Source of the DNA: Bacillota bacterium
GTDB lineage: Bacteria; Bacillota; Clostridia; Christensenellales; SZUA-584
NCBI GenBank assembly: GCA_023391105.1
Contig: JAEWBO010000011.1
Coordinates: 1-64,000, forward strand
Reading direction: 5' to 3'
DNA length: 64,000 nucleotides
Both the position numbers and the translations under genes were made by a program. Below the pieces are notes generated by a model that searched no databases, was not told where the DNA came from, and saw only the letters and a program-made list of their open reading frames with translations. How positions within the stretch are numbered: the first letter of the stretch is position 1; each line of letters starts with the position of its first letter. Shown here in pieces: positions 23,402 to 31,777 of the stretch.

Positions 23402-24604
23402 TTACCTCGCGGTCATCTTTTGATATTGCGTATAAAGCACATCCGTGATGCGCTGCGATAATGCGATTTTGCTTTCGCTTCCCAAATCCTGCGAGGTGCC
23501 GTCTTTGAAATATAAAACGATATTATTGTTGTCCGCTTCAAAGCCTTCGCCTGCGCGCGACACATCGTTGAGCGCAATGATATCAAGATTTTTTCTGTTC
23601 ATTTTCGCCGTGGCATTGGATTCAAAGTTTTGCGTCTCAGCGGCAAAACCCATGAGAAGCTGATTATCTCTTTTGGCAGCGCCAAGCTCCTGTAAAATAT
23701 CCTTGGTGCGTACAAGCTCCAACGTCATGTCTGCCCCTTTTTTGATCTTTTGGCCGCTGACCGTCTTGGGCGTATAGTCCGCGACGGCTGCTGCCATCAC
23801 GATGATGTCGGCCTGCATGCCAAGCTCAAGCATCTTCAAGGCCATATCAGCCGCAGAGATCACATGCACCATACGAGCCTTAGACGGTGCTTCCAGTGCC
23901 ACAGGGCCGGTCACGAGCGTCACCTCGGCGCCTCTGTTTATCGCGGCCTGCGCAATGGCATAGCCCATTTTTCCGGTGGAGCGGTTGGAAAGAAAACGTA
24001 TCGGGTCTATCATTTCACGCGTGGGCCCTGAGGACACCAGCACGCGTATACCCGTCATGTCGTGAAGCGACTTGAGTACATCCATTGCGTATTCAATGAT
24101 TTCTTCGGGTTCTTTCATACGGCCTGCTCCCACGTCTCCGCAGGCAAGCAAACCTTCGCCCGTATCCATCACATAATAACCGCGTTTTTTAAGCAGCGAC
24201 ATATTGTGCTGCGTGGCCGTATCTGCGTACATGACTTCGTTCATGGCCGGCGCAAACACGACTGGGCATGCAGAGGCAAGCAATGTCGTGGTGAGCATAT
24301 CGTCTGCGATGCCTGCAGCCGCTTTGGCGATTATATCCGCCGTTGCGGGCGCAATAATAAGCATGTCTGCTTTTTTTGCCAGCGAGACATGCTTTACATC
24401 AAACTCTTCTTTTCTCTCAAACGTATCGGTGAGCACGGCATTGCCTGTGAGTGTTTCAAACGTCACTGCACCGACAAATTTAAGCGCGTTTTGCGTCATC
24501 AGCACATGGACATCAAAGCCCCTTTTTTTCAGTGTGCTGACAAGATAGGCCGACTTATAAGCGGCTATGCCGCCCGAAACGCCGACAAGAACCGTTAAGG
24601 GCAT
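23402..24604 (-). CDS. coaBC: Phosphopantothenoylcysteine decarboxylase / phosphopantothenate-cysteine ligase
   Basis: CoaBC performs two steps of coenzyme A synthesis. The N-terminal CoaC flavoprotein domain (1 to about 185) has VGVSGGIAAYKSA, APAMNEVM (substrate clamp) and the flexible flap with ACGDVGAGRM. The C-terminal CoaB domain has SSGPTREMIDPIRFLSNRS, STGKMGYA and a lysine-rich nucleotide-binding segment around KIKKG. Length is 400. It sits between rpoZ and priA, as in Bacillus. Confidence 0.96.
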   Translation of the reverse strand: MPLTVLVGVSGGIAAYKSAYLVSTLKKRGFDVHVLMTQNALKFVGAVTFETLTGNAVLTDTFERKEEFDVKHVSLAKKADMLIIAPATADIIAKAAAGIADDMLTTTLLASACPVVFAPAMNEVMYADTATQHNMSLLKKRGYYVMDTGEGLLACGDVGAGRMKEPEEIIEYAMDVLKSLHDMTGIRVLVSSGPTREMIDPIRFLSNRSTGKMGYAIAQAAINRGAEVTLVTGPVALEAPSKARMVHVISAADMALKMLELGMQADIIVMAAAVADYTPKTVSGQKIKKGADMTLELVRTKDILQELGAAKRDNQLLMGFAAETQNFESNATAKMNRKNLDIIALNDVSRAGEGFEADNNNIVLYFKDGTSQDLGSESKIALSQRITDVLYTQYQKMTAR

Positions 24605-24609
24605 GGCTT

Positions 24610-24810
24610 TCAGCCCTCTTCCGGTGAAATGTAGGTGATCTTTTCCTTATAAATCTCCTTGGCTGCCTGAGAGACGGGGTTCGCCTCCGGCGAATCAGTC
24701 AGCGGCTCTGCGCCGTCCACCAGTTGGCGTGCTCTTTTGGCCGACTCCACGACCAGCGTATAGCGGCAGTCCACCTTGTCTTTGAGTTCACTCACTCCTG
24801 GGTACATCAT
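24610..24810 (-). CDS. rpoZ: DNA-directed RNA polymerase subunit omega
   Basis: Omega helps assemble RNA polymerase by clamping beta-prime. The 66-residue protein shows the family core YTLVVESAKRARQLVDGA and a C-terminal KEIYKEKITYI segment. AGGAGTGATTAAGT precedes the ATG. The place between gmk and coaBC is the conserved one. The acidic stretch TDSPEANP in the middle is a lineage-specific linker. Confidence 0.92.
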   Translation of the reverse strand: MMYPGVSELKDKVDCRYTLVVESAKRARQLVDGAEPLTDSPEANPVSQAAKEIYKEKITYISPEEG

Positions 24811-24816
24811 ACTTAA

Positions 24817-25410
24817 TCACTCCTTTGTTTCATCTTCATAACGGAAAACCCTGAGCTTTTCCGCTGTCATTATCGACTCTATCCGGCATACAACATCGTC
24901 CACATTTTCGTTGACGATTCTATAATCGTATTTTCGCATGAGCTTCATTTCCGCACTTGCTTTTCCAAGCCTCGCTTCAATTTGCTCCGCTGTCTCAGTG
25001 CCCCGGCTGCGTATGCGGTTTTCCAGTTCCTCCATTGAGGGCGGTACCAGAAAAATGTAAACGCCCTGCGGGTAAGCCGCTTTTACCTTTAACGCACCCT
25101 GCACATCAATTTCCAGCAGCACATCCTTGCCTTGCTCTATCTCCGCATCAACAAAGCTTTTGGGTGTTCCGTAATAATTCGAGAACACATCCGCATATTC
25201 CAAGAACTCGTTTTGCTTGATAAGACTCTCGAATTCCTCACGCGATTTGAAAAAGTAGCTGACGCCGTCAGTTTCTCCCGGACGCGGTTTACGCGTGGTG
25301 CATGATACAGAAAGAGAAATATCTTTACGCTTTTTTAAAAGCGCCTTGCACACCGTTCCTTTTCCGGTGCCCGAAGGGCCGGAAAGGACAATCAACAAGC
25401 CTTTTCCCAT
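24817..25410 (-). CDS. gmk: Guanylate kinase
   Basis: Gmk phosphorylates GMP or dGMP to the diphosphate. It is 197 residues with the P-loop SGPSGTGKGTV, the GMP-binding SCTTRKPRPGETDGVSY, YGTPKSFVD, the magnesium/ATP segment LLEIDVQGA and the lid RSRGTE. The ATG is 3 nt after remA. It is part of the core yicC-remA-gmk-rpoZ-coaBC string. Confidence 0.97.
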   Translation of the reverse strand: MGKGLLIVLSGPSGTGKGTVCKALLKKRKDISLSVSCTTRKPRPGETDGVSYFFKSREEFESLIKQNEFLEYADVFSNYYGTPKSFVDAEIEQGKDVLLEIDVQGALKVKAAYPQGVYIFLVPPSMEELENRIRSRGTETAEQIEARLGKASAEMKLMRKYDYRIVNENVDDVVCRIESIMTAEKLRVFRYEDETKE

Positions 25411-25413
25411 GCG

Positions 25414-25674
25414 CTATTCCTCTGAGTCATCGTCCTTATCGGACAAGCGGTGAGCCACTGTCTCGGGCTGGACAGCCGAGAGAATCACATGGTCGCTGTC
25501 CGTGATGATCACGGCGCGTGTGCGTCTTCCATACGTGGCGTCAACCAAATTGCCTTTTTGCCTTGCCTCCTGAATGATGCGCTTGATCGGTGCAGATTCA
25601 GGGCTCACGATCGCAATCAGCCTGTTGGCTGAAACGATGTTACCAAAACCGATGTTAATCAGCTTGATTGCCAT
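25414..25674 (-). CDS. remA: RemA/DUF370 family DNA-binding regulator
   Basis: The 86-residue protein has the DUF370 signature: LINIGFGNIVSANRLIAIV followed by SPESAPIKR, then GRRTRAVIITDSDHVILSA. In Bacillus, RemA is a ring-forming DNA-binding activator of biofilm matrix and osmolyte genes. In Clostridia its targets are less clear. It lies between yicC and gmk, the usual place. Here a role beyond the family assignment is not shown. Confidence 0.93.
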   Translation of the reverse strand: MAIKLINIGFGNIVSANRLIAIVSPESAPIKRIIQEARQKGNLVDATYGRRTRAVIITDSDHVILSAVQPETVAHRLSDKDDDSEE

Positions 25675-25691
25675 TGTCTATCCTCCATGAA

Positions 25692-26567
25692 TTATTCAAT
25701 ATTCTGAACTTGTTCTCGTATTTTCTCGATGATGCTTTTGCCTTCAATAACCGCAGTCGTGATGTCAAAATCCTGCGACTTAGACCCGATGGTATTAATC
25801 TCGCGGTTCATCTCCTGCACCATGAAATCCAGCTTGCGGCCTACTGCGTTCTTGTCACTTGCGGCTTTTCTGAACTCGTTGATATGGGTGCCGAGACGTA
25901 CGATCTCCTCAGTTACATCGGCTCTGTCTGCCATAAGCGCCACCTCGGTATTGAAGCGCGATTCATCTATCTCCGTATTCGTAATAAGCTCTGATATTCT
26001 TTGCCTCAGTTTTACGGCATATTCACTGACGACTATATCTTTTCTTTCGTCAACGCGGCGGCGAATGGCTTCAAGCGCATCCAGACATTCCAGAATATTT
26101 ACCTTTAACGACTCACCTTCACGTAAACGCATGCCTTCCAGCGACTCAATGGCTTGCCGCGAAGCATTTTGCACGAGACGCGAGAGACGATCTTCATCTT
26201 CGCTTTCTTCCTGGATAACAATCATATCCGGAATGCGTATCATGTGTGAAAGCTGCAAGTCATCTTGGATGCCTGTTTCTTCGGCAGCATGCCGCGCAGC
26301 TTCCAGATAAGATCGCATAAGCCCTAAATCTGCAATAGCCGTCTTGGCATCGCTCTCAAGTGCGCTGTAATTCACAAACACATCAACGCGACCGCGCGAA
26401 AGCATATCTTTAATGGTTTTACGAATAAGCTCCTCTGTAAAGCCAAGCGTCCGCGGAATGCGAATGTTGATATCTAAAAAACGGTGATTCACAGTTTTCA
26501 GTTCAATTGTCAGCTTTCTTCCTTCTTCTTCGACTTCAGCACGTCCGAAGCCAGTCATGCTACGCAA
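25692..26567 (-). CDS. yicC: YicC/YloC family endoribonuclease
   Basis: This 291-residue protein belongs to the YicC family, shown in other bacteria to be an endoribonuclease acting on mRNA or sRNA. The N-terminus RSMTGFGRAEVEEEG and C-terminus GSKSQDFDITTAVIEGKS are diagnostic, and the middle is helical. Family alignment favours the TTG at 26567 (MRSMTGFG) over the ATG three codons later. It is the first gene of the long operon that runs to spoVM. Confidence 0.93.
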   Translation of the reverse strand: MRSMTGFGRAEVEEEGRKLTIELKTVNHRFLDINIRIPRTLGFTEELIRKTIKDMLSRGRVDVFVNYSALESDAKTAIADLGLMRSYLEAARHAAEETGIQDDLQLSHMIRIPDMIVIQEESEDEDRLSRLVQNASRQAIESLEGMRLREGESLKVNILECLDALEAIRRRVDERKDIVVSEYAVKLRQRISELITNTEIDESRFNTEVALMADRADVTEEIVRLGTHINEFRKAASDKNAVGRKLDFMVQEMNREINTIGSKSQDFDITTAVIEGKSIIEKIREQVQNIE

Positions 26568-26604
26568 AATAAACTTCGCCCCTTATTTAATCTATTGAGA
26601 TTTG

Positions 26605-26613
26605 ATTATAGCA
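26605..26613 (-). promoter_or_regulatory. Extended -10 promoter of the yicC operon
   Basis: On the minus strand TGC TATAAT forms an extended -10 with a perfect hexamer, 38 nt before the yicC TTG. There is no good -35. Half-sites TAAGCA/TGCTTA at 26631, 26649 and 26680 lie just upstream and could bind a regulator. Confidence 0.65.
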
Positions 26614-26699
26614 CATTGTTTGGAAAATAATAAGCATTTTCATCAATTTGCTTAAAATATTATCGATTTTCTCCCATTCTTAAGCATCCGTATAAAAAT

Positions 26700-26754
26700 A
26701 CAGCGCCGCGACATTTAATAAAGCTGACCTTTACTGCCTGATACCGGGCGCTGT
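26700..26754 (-). terminator. Terminator-like hairpin after gatB
   Basis: ACAGCGCC and GGCGCTGT form a perfect 8-bp stem around a 39-nt loop, followed on the minus strand by ATTTTTAT. It ends the galU-gatB unit about 20 nt after the gatB stop. The loop is unusually long for a terminator. Confidence 0.6.
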
Positions 26755-26775
26755 TTTGTAAGACAAATGCAAGGT

Positions 26776-28206
26776 TTATGCCTTGTCAAGCTCCTCAAGC
26801 GCGATGCTATTGACAACCTGCGGGTTGGCTTGGCCCTTTGTCGCTTTCATCACCTGGCCCACGAAGAATGTCAGAGCCTTTTGCTTGCCGCCTTTAAAAT
26901 CGACAACCGGACCTGGATTCTTCGCGATGATATCACGGATCATTCTGCGGATCTCATCCGAGTCGCTGATCTGCGCAAGACCCTTTTTCTCAACAATGGC
27001 TGCCGGAGATTCGCCTGTGCGAAAACTTTCCTCAAACACGCTCTTGGCAACCGTAATATTGACCTGACCTGCTTCAATAAGCTTGAGCGTTTCAGCAAGA
27101 TGAGAGGGCTTAACAGGATTGTTTTCCGGCAAAATGCCGTCTTCCTTTAAAAGCCGGAGCAAATCCGTCATGATGAGGTTGCAGACCTTCTTGGGTTCAT
27201 TGTATTGCACAAGGCATGCATCAAAGAACATTGCTATATCACGCTCGGCCGTCAGCACACCTGCGTCGTATTCGGACAATCCCATTTTCTCGATATATCG
27301 CTTTTTCTTCGCTTCGGGCAGTTCAGGCAAACTGTCTTTGAGCTGTTTAATACGCTCGTTTGATAAAGTGATCGGCACAAGATCAGGATCGGGGAAATAG
27401 CGGTAATCGTGCGCTTCTTCCTTGCCGCGCATGGCATAGCTTTTTCCCTTTACATCATCAAAACGCCGCGTTTCCTGCTGAATCGTGCCACCGTCTTCAA
27501 GAACGGCTATCTGCCTGGCACTTTCCGCTTCAATGGCGCGATAAATCGCAGAAAAACTGTTAAGGTTTTTCATCTCTGTACGCGTTCCCAGCACATCGCT
27601 GCCTTCCTCGCGAACGGAAATATTGACATCACAACGAAGTGATCCCTCCTGCATTTTGCAGTCGGATACACCTGTATATTGCATGATGCTTTTCAATGCT
27701 TCAAGAAAAGCCTTTGCTTCTTCGGCGCTGCGCATATCCGGCTCTGTGACAATTTCGATAAGCGGTACGCCGCAGCGATTGTAGTCCACAGCGGTGCCAG
27801 CGCAAGCGTCATGCAGCAGCTTACCCGCATCCTCTTCCATATGAATGCGTGTGATACGGATGCGCTTTTCTTGTCCATTCGCAACAATATCAACATAGCC
27901 TTCCTTGCAGATCGGCAGATCAAACTGAGATATCTGATATGCCTTGGGCAGATCGGGATAATAATAACCCTTACGATCCATCTTGGAAAAGTTCGCAATT
28001 GTACAATTGGTCGCGAGGCCTGCCCGCGCTGCATATTCTACGACCTTCTCGTTGAGCACAGGCAACACACCCGGCATACCAGTGCAAATGGGACAGCAGT
28101 GCGTATTGGGCTCTCCCCCGAATTTGTTTTCGCAGGAACAAAATATTTTTGTTTCGGTTGCAAGCTCGATGTGTACCTCGAGCCCGATCACAGTTTCGTA
28201 TGTCAT
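26776..28206 (-). CDS. gatB: Asp-tRNA(Asn)/Glu-tRNA(Gln) amidotransferase subunit B
   Basis: GatB binds mischarged tRNA and phosphorylates its Glu or Asp side chain, so GatA-derived ammonia can amidate it. The 476-residue protein has the N-terminal cradle VIGLEVHIELATETKIFC, a zinc site with CSCENKF and CCPICTG, MEEDAGKLLHD, and the C-terminal YqeY-like tail. The ATG at 28206 shares a base with the gatA stop; a GTG one codon earlier is an alternative. Confidence 0.96.
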   Translation of the reverse strand: MTYETVIGLEVHIELATETKIFCSCENKFGGEPNTHCCPICTGMPGVLPVLNEKVVEYAARAGLATNCTIANFSKMDRKGYYYPDLPKAYQISQFDLPICKEGYVDIVANGQEKRIRITRIHMEEDAGKLLHDACAGTAVDYNRCGVPLIEIVTEPDMRSAEEAKAFLEALKSIMQYTGVSDCKMQEGSLRCDVNISVREEGSDVLGTRTEMKNLNSFSAIYRAIEAESARQIAVLEDGGTIQQETRRFDDVKGKSYAMRGKEEAHDYRYFPDPDLVPITLSNERIKQLKDSLPELPEAKKKRYIEKMGLSEYDAGVLTAERDIAMFFDACLVQYNEPKKVCNLIMTDLLRLLKEDGILPENNPVKPSHLAETLKLIEAGQVNITVAKSVFEESFRTGESPAAIVEKKGLAQISDSDEIRRMIRDIIAKNPGPVVDFKGGKQKALTFFVGQVMKATKGQANPQVVNSIALEELDKA

Positions 28207-29675
28207 CACTGCTCACCCCCCTTAAATGTCGGTGCTCCGATGGGCGTCAGCGCTTGTTCCAGCGCATATGCCGTACGCAGCATGACTTGTTCTCCCAGCG
28301 GCTTTGCAATCAACTGAACGCCGATGGGTAGTCCTCCTCGGCTCAGACCGAACGGCATCGATACCGCCGTCAGACCGGCGATGTTCACCGGAACGGTATA
28401 GATATCCGTCATATACATTTGCAGCGGATCGCTTTTTTCTCCCGCAACAAATGCCGGAGTCGGTGCGGTGGGCGAAAGAATACAATCGTATTTTTCAAAC
28501 AGCGCGTCAAAGTCCCGCTTGATAAGTGTTCTCACCTTAAGCGCTTTTAGGTAATACGCGTCATAGTAACCCGAGCTGAGCACATAGTTGCCAAGCATCA
28601 TGCGACGCTTAACCTCAGAACCAAAGCCTTCATTGCGGGACTGAACATACATGTCCACAATGCCGTCGTAGTTCTTGGCACGGTGCCCGTATTTAACACC
28701 ATCGTAACGGGACAGGTTGGATGTCGCTTCTGCCGAAGAGATAATGTAGTAAACGCTGAGCGCGTAATCAAATGACGGCAGTGTGGTTTCCTCCACAACC
28801 GCGCCTAGCTCCTGATACTTCTTGATGGTGCTTTCGAATGCGGCTTTTGCGTCTTCACCTAAGCCTTCCGCAAAATATTCCTTGGGCACACCGATTTTAA
28901 GACCCTTCACGCCGTTCTTCAACCCTTGCGTATAATCGGGGTGCTTCATATCAATCGATGTTGAATCGCGCCTATCGTGGCTGTAAAGCGTATTGAGCGA
29001 AAAAGCCGCATCTTCGATAGTGCGTGTAAACGGGCCAATTTGGTCAAGTGAGGAAGCGAACGCCACGAGGCCAAAGCGTGATACTGCACCGTAAGTGGGC
29101 TTTAATCCCACAACTCCGCAATACGATGCAGGCTGGCGGATGCTGCCTCCTGTATCGGAACCAAGAGCCAGCGGCGCAAAGCCAGCCGACACAGCCGCAG
29201 CGCTGCCGCCCGACGACCCGCCAGGAACACGCTGCAAATCCCAAGGATTTGCTGTGGTCTTAAACGCGCTGTTCTCAGTTGACGAACCCATAGCAAACTC
29301 ATCCAGATTGGACTTCGCAATCGTTATGATACCAAGAGATTTAAACCTTTCGATGACATGAGCGTCATACGGCGGTACAAAGCTCTCCAGCATCTTGGAG
29401 GAACACGTGGTGGGTATACCTTCGGTGCAGATGTTATCTTTAATGATGGCTGGAATACCATCGTAAACGCTTTTTTGTTCCCCTTTGGCGCGTCGTTCAT
29501 CAGCGCGCTTTGCTTCTTCTATGGCTTGTTCACCGCAAACACAATTTAAGGCACGCAGCTGCGGTTCTTTTTCCGAAATTCTATCCAACAAACCCGAAAC
29601 GAGCTCCACGGCGCTTAATTCTTTCGCCTCAAGCTTGTCCATAGCTTGCTTCATGCTCAATTCATATACTTTCAA
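28206..29675 (-). CDS. gatA: Asp-tRNA(Asn)/Glu-tRNA(Gln) amidotransferase subunit A
   Basis: GatA is the glutaminase of the GatCAB complex. The 489-residue amidase-signature enzyme has the catalytic Lys in IPAIIKDNIC, the Ser-cisSer-Lys core with PGGSSGGSAAAVSAG, and the nucleophile region GSDTGGSIRQPASYCG. It lies between gatC and gatB. Together they allow Gln-tRNA, and possibly Asn-tRNA, to be made indirectly, which suggests that glutaminyl-tRNA synthetase is absent. Confidence 0.97.
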   Translation of the reverse strand: MKVYELSMKQAMDKLEAKELSAVELVSGLLDRISEKEPQLRALNCVCGEQAIEEAKRADERRAKGEQKSVYDGIPAIIKDNICTEGIPTTCSSKMLESFVPPYDAHVIERFKSLGIITIAKSNLDEFAMGSSTENSAFKTTANPWDLQRVPGGSSGGSAAAVSAGFAPLALGSDTGGSIRQPASYCGVVGLKPTYGAVSRFGLVAFASSLDQIGPFTRTIEDAAFSLNTLYSHDRRDSTSIDMKHPDYTQGLKNGVKGLKIGVPKEYFAEGLGEDAKAAFESTIKKYQELGAVVEETTLPSFDYALSVYYIISSAEATSNLSRYDGVKYGHRAKNYDGIVDMYVQSRNEGFGSEVKRRMMLGNYVLSSGYYDAYYLKALKVRTLIKRDFDALFEKYDCILSPTAPTPAFVAGEKSDPLQMYMTDIYTVPVNIAGLTAVSMPFGLSRGGLPIGVQLIAKPLGEQVMLRTAYALEQALTPIGAPTFKGGEQ

Positions 29676-29684
29676 TGCGTCACC

Positions 29685-29972
29685 TCATTCAACAACCTTG
29701 GGCACAATGAAACACCCGTTTTCGCGTTCGGGTGCGTTTGCCGTCAGCTTATCATTATCCATGCTCTTCTCGACCACATCCCGTCTCAGTACGTTTTCCA
29801 CTCCTTGAATGTGCGCTGTTGGCAAAATACTCTTTGTATCCAATTCTTCAAGGCGCTGCGCGGACATCAGTATGGCTTCAAGATGATGCTGGTATTGCTT
29901 TTTTTCTTCGTCGCTAAAGCTCAGCCGTGAAAGCGTTGCTATTTTTTCCACTTCGGAAATGGGAACCTGCAT
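29685..29972 (-). CDS. gatC: Asp-tRNA(Asn)/Glu-tRNA(Gln) amidotransferase subunit C
   Basis: GatC is the small belt subunit that holds GatA and GatB together. The 95-residue protein shows VEKIATLSRLSFSDEEK, then the EAILMSAQRLEELDT helix, and the C-terminal loop LRRDVVEKSM with PERENGCFIVPKVVE. GAGGAGGAC precedes the ATG. It is 9 nt before gatA. Confidence 0.95.
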   Translation of the reverse strand: MQVPISEVEKIATLSRLSFSDEEKKQYQHHLEAILMSAQRLEELDTKSILPTAHIQGVENVLRRDVVEKSMDNDKLTANAPERENGCFIVPKVVE

Positions 29973-29990
29973 GCCGTCCTCCTCATATCA

Positions 29991-31766
29991 TTATTTCGTG
30001 CTTAAGTCATATATATACGTGGCATAAAAGGCGTTGTTAACCTCGCCTAAATAATCGATAAAGTATAACATACCCGATGCTGATGTGGCAAACTCGTTTG
30101 TACTGCTAGATGCAATTTGTTCAAGAGTGCCATTTTTAACGTCGTATTCATAAAGACCATATGGGTAGTTGACTGTCAGATCATTAGCCATAGCGTCCAA
30201 ATAATAAGCCTTGCCGCCCGGCATCAAGCCGAAATTCTCGATAACCGTATCTTGAACGATATATTGGGTTACGCCTGAATTGATATCACACAGCTTTAGG
30301 CTCGTCAACACCTGCTCGTCTTGCGGGGGCTTCGTTTCCAACACAAGCAGATAGTCTGAATCTGACTGGACACGTATATCAACACCACTGGTAATCTCGC
30401 GCCTTGTTTCGCCGATCTCATAGACCTTTCCGGCTACACTGTCAGCAAAAAACAGCCGTCCCTGCCAGACGGCGACATGACCTTCCGCACCCTCCTGTTC
30501 TTCCACTGCTTCAATTTTGAAGCTGCCATCATCAGAAAACTTGCAGGATTTCATCTGTTTTGCGGTATCGTTGCCTGTCATCGCAAAAAGTGTATTGCTT
30601 GCGTCTGACCACGCAAAGTCCACCGTTTGACTTCCAAAGCCCTCTTCGCCAAGATTGATAAGAATTTTGCTCTCGAAATCATACACATAAAGCACTCTGT
30701 TCTCTATGGACTTATCGAGTATGGCGACATAACGTCCGTCAACCGAAAAATCAGCTTTTTGGATTGCAAAGAATTCAGAAGTATTTATACTTTGCGAACG
30801 TCCATTTTCGTCAAGAGTCCACAGACGCTCAGACATGAGATATTTTTCCTGTTCAATAACCGGCTCATCAGGCTTATAAGGGCGAGAAAAGGCAATGCGT
30901 CCATCCGAAGCGGTGTCGAGATATCGCCCATTGTCAAGCAGCACCGATAGTTTTGGATATACCCCGTCTATCATGAGCACATGCCTGCCCTCCACCTGCA
31001 GAGATTCAATGTTTGTAACAAAATCAGGCAGTGCATTCTTTGAAACTTCTATTATCGATAAGACTGCGTCTGGCAAAGCCTCCTTAAGCGTTGCTTTGAT
31101 GCTTTGCATGTAGCCTTCAGCTTCTTCTCTTGTATCAAAGGGTTTCGAAATTAGCAGCTTGTTTTGAAGGTCGCTGCACAAAACCGGCTGCATATCGATT
31201 GAATCCGGCCATCGTCCCTCCTGATGTTCATAGAATGAGTTGGACACACAATAATACTTCGTGCCCTTATTCTCTTTTGTGGGAGTTAAAGATATGGTCA
31301 GGTTACCATCTTTCTCAGTCACATCAAAGCTTGCTGCCTTGGATAACTGAATATAGATAATTAACGAATTATCGTCGGCCGGGATTTCACTGAACAATCC
31401 CAAAATATAATCGGGAAATATCCATGAGGTTTTTTTCTCATTATACGACCAGAAGCTGATGTTATCAAAACGTATCATCAGCCGCTGAGGCTGATCGAGC
31501 AGCTTAACCTCATAAACGGGCAGCTCCGTGAGCTTTGACTCCGGATGCCCCGCTTTGCGGTTGCCGCTAATAAGAGAAAAGGTAACCACTGTTTTCTCAT
31601 TTTGCTTTGCAAAGTCTATGTTATTCAAATTAATGTTTTTTCCATCAGAAGCGACACCACCAGTTGCTGTATGAGGTTTGGCTTCCTGATCATTAACAGG
31701 TATGCAACCGGCAAACAAACCGCTCGTTAATATCAATAGCGCTATTATAATTCGCAGTTTTTTCAA
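29991..31766 (-). CDS. Putative lipoprotein with AMIN-like and beta-propeller-like regions
   Basis: I recognise no named gene. The 591-residue protein starts with a lipoprotein signal (KKLRIIIALLILTSGLFAGC, cleavage before Cys21). Residues of about 50-165 look like an AMIN-type beta domain. About 170-250 carry a SPOR-like pattern (LLISKPFDTREEAEGYMQSI). The C-terminal half has repeated short beta blades like a TolB/WD40 propeller (GRYVAILDKS, DFAWSDASNTLFAM). A cell-envelope or peptidoglycan-linked role is inferred. It lies between mtaD and gatC, which gives no functional clue. Confidence 0.8.
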   Translation of the reverse strand: MKKLRIIIALLILTSGLFAGCIPVNDQEAKPHTATGGVASDGKNINLNNIDFAKQNEKTVVTFSLISGNRKAGHPESKLTELPVYEVKLLDQPQRLMIRFDNISFWSYNEKKTSWIFPDYILGLFSEIPADDNSLIIYIQLSKAASFDVTEKDGNLTISLTPTKENKGTKYYCVSNSFYEHQEGRWPDSIDMQPVLCSDLQNKLLISKPFDTREEAEGYMQSIKATLKEALPDAVLSIIEVSKNALPDFVTNIESLQVEGRHVLMIDGVYPKLSVLLDNGRYLDTASDGRIAFSRPYKPDEPVIEQEKYLMSERLWTLDENGRSQSINTSEFFAIQKADFSVDGRYVAILDKSIENRVLYVYDFESKILINLGEEGFGSQTVDFAWSDASNTLFAMTGNDTAKQMKSCKFSDDGSFKIEAVEEQEGAEGHVAVWQGRLFFADSVAGKVYEIGETRREITSGVDIRVQSDSDYLLVLETKPPQDEQVLTSLKLCDINSGVTQYIVQDTVIENFGLMPGGKAYYLDAMANDLTVNYPYGLYEYDVKNGTLEQIASSSTNEFATSASGMLYFIDYLGEVNNAFYATYIYDLSTK

Positions 31767-31777
31767 TAGTATCCCCC

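Noticed and set aside
24062..24598. 178-codon plus-strand frame opposite coaBC
   Set aside because: Shadow of a GC-biased gene; cysteine- and histidine-rich nonsense with no start signal.
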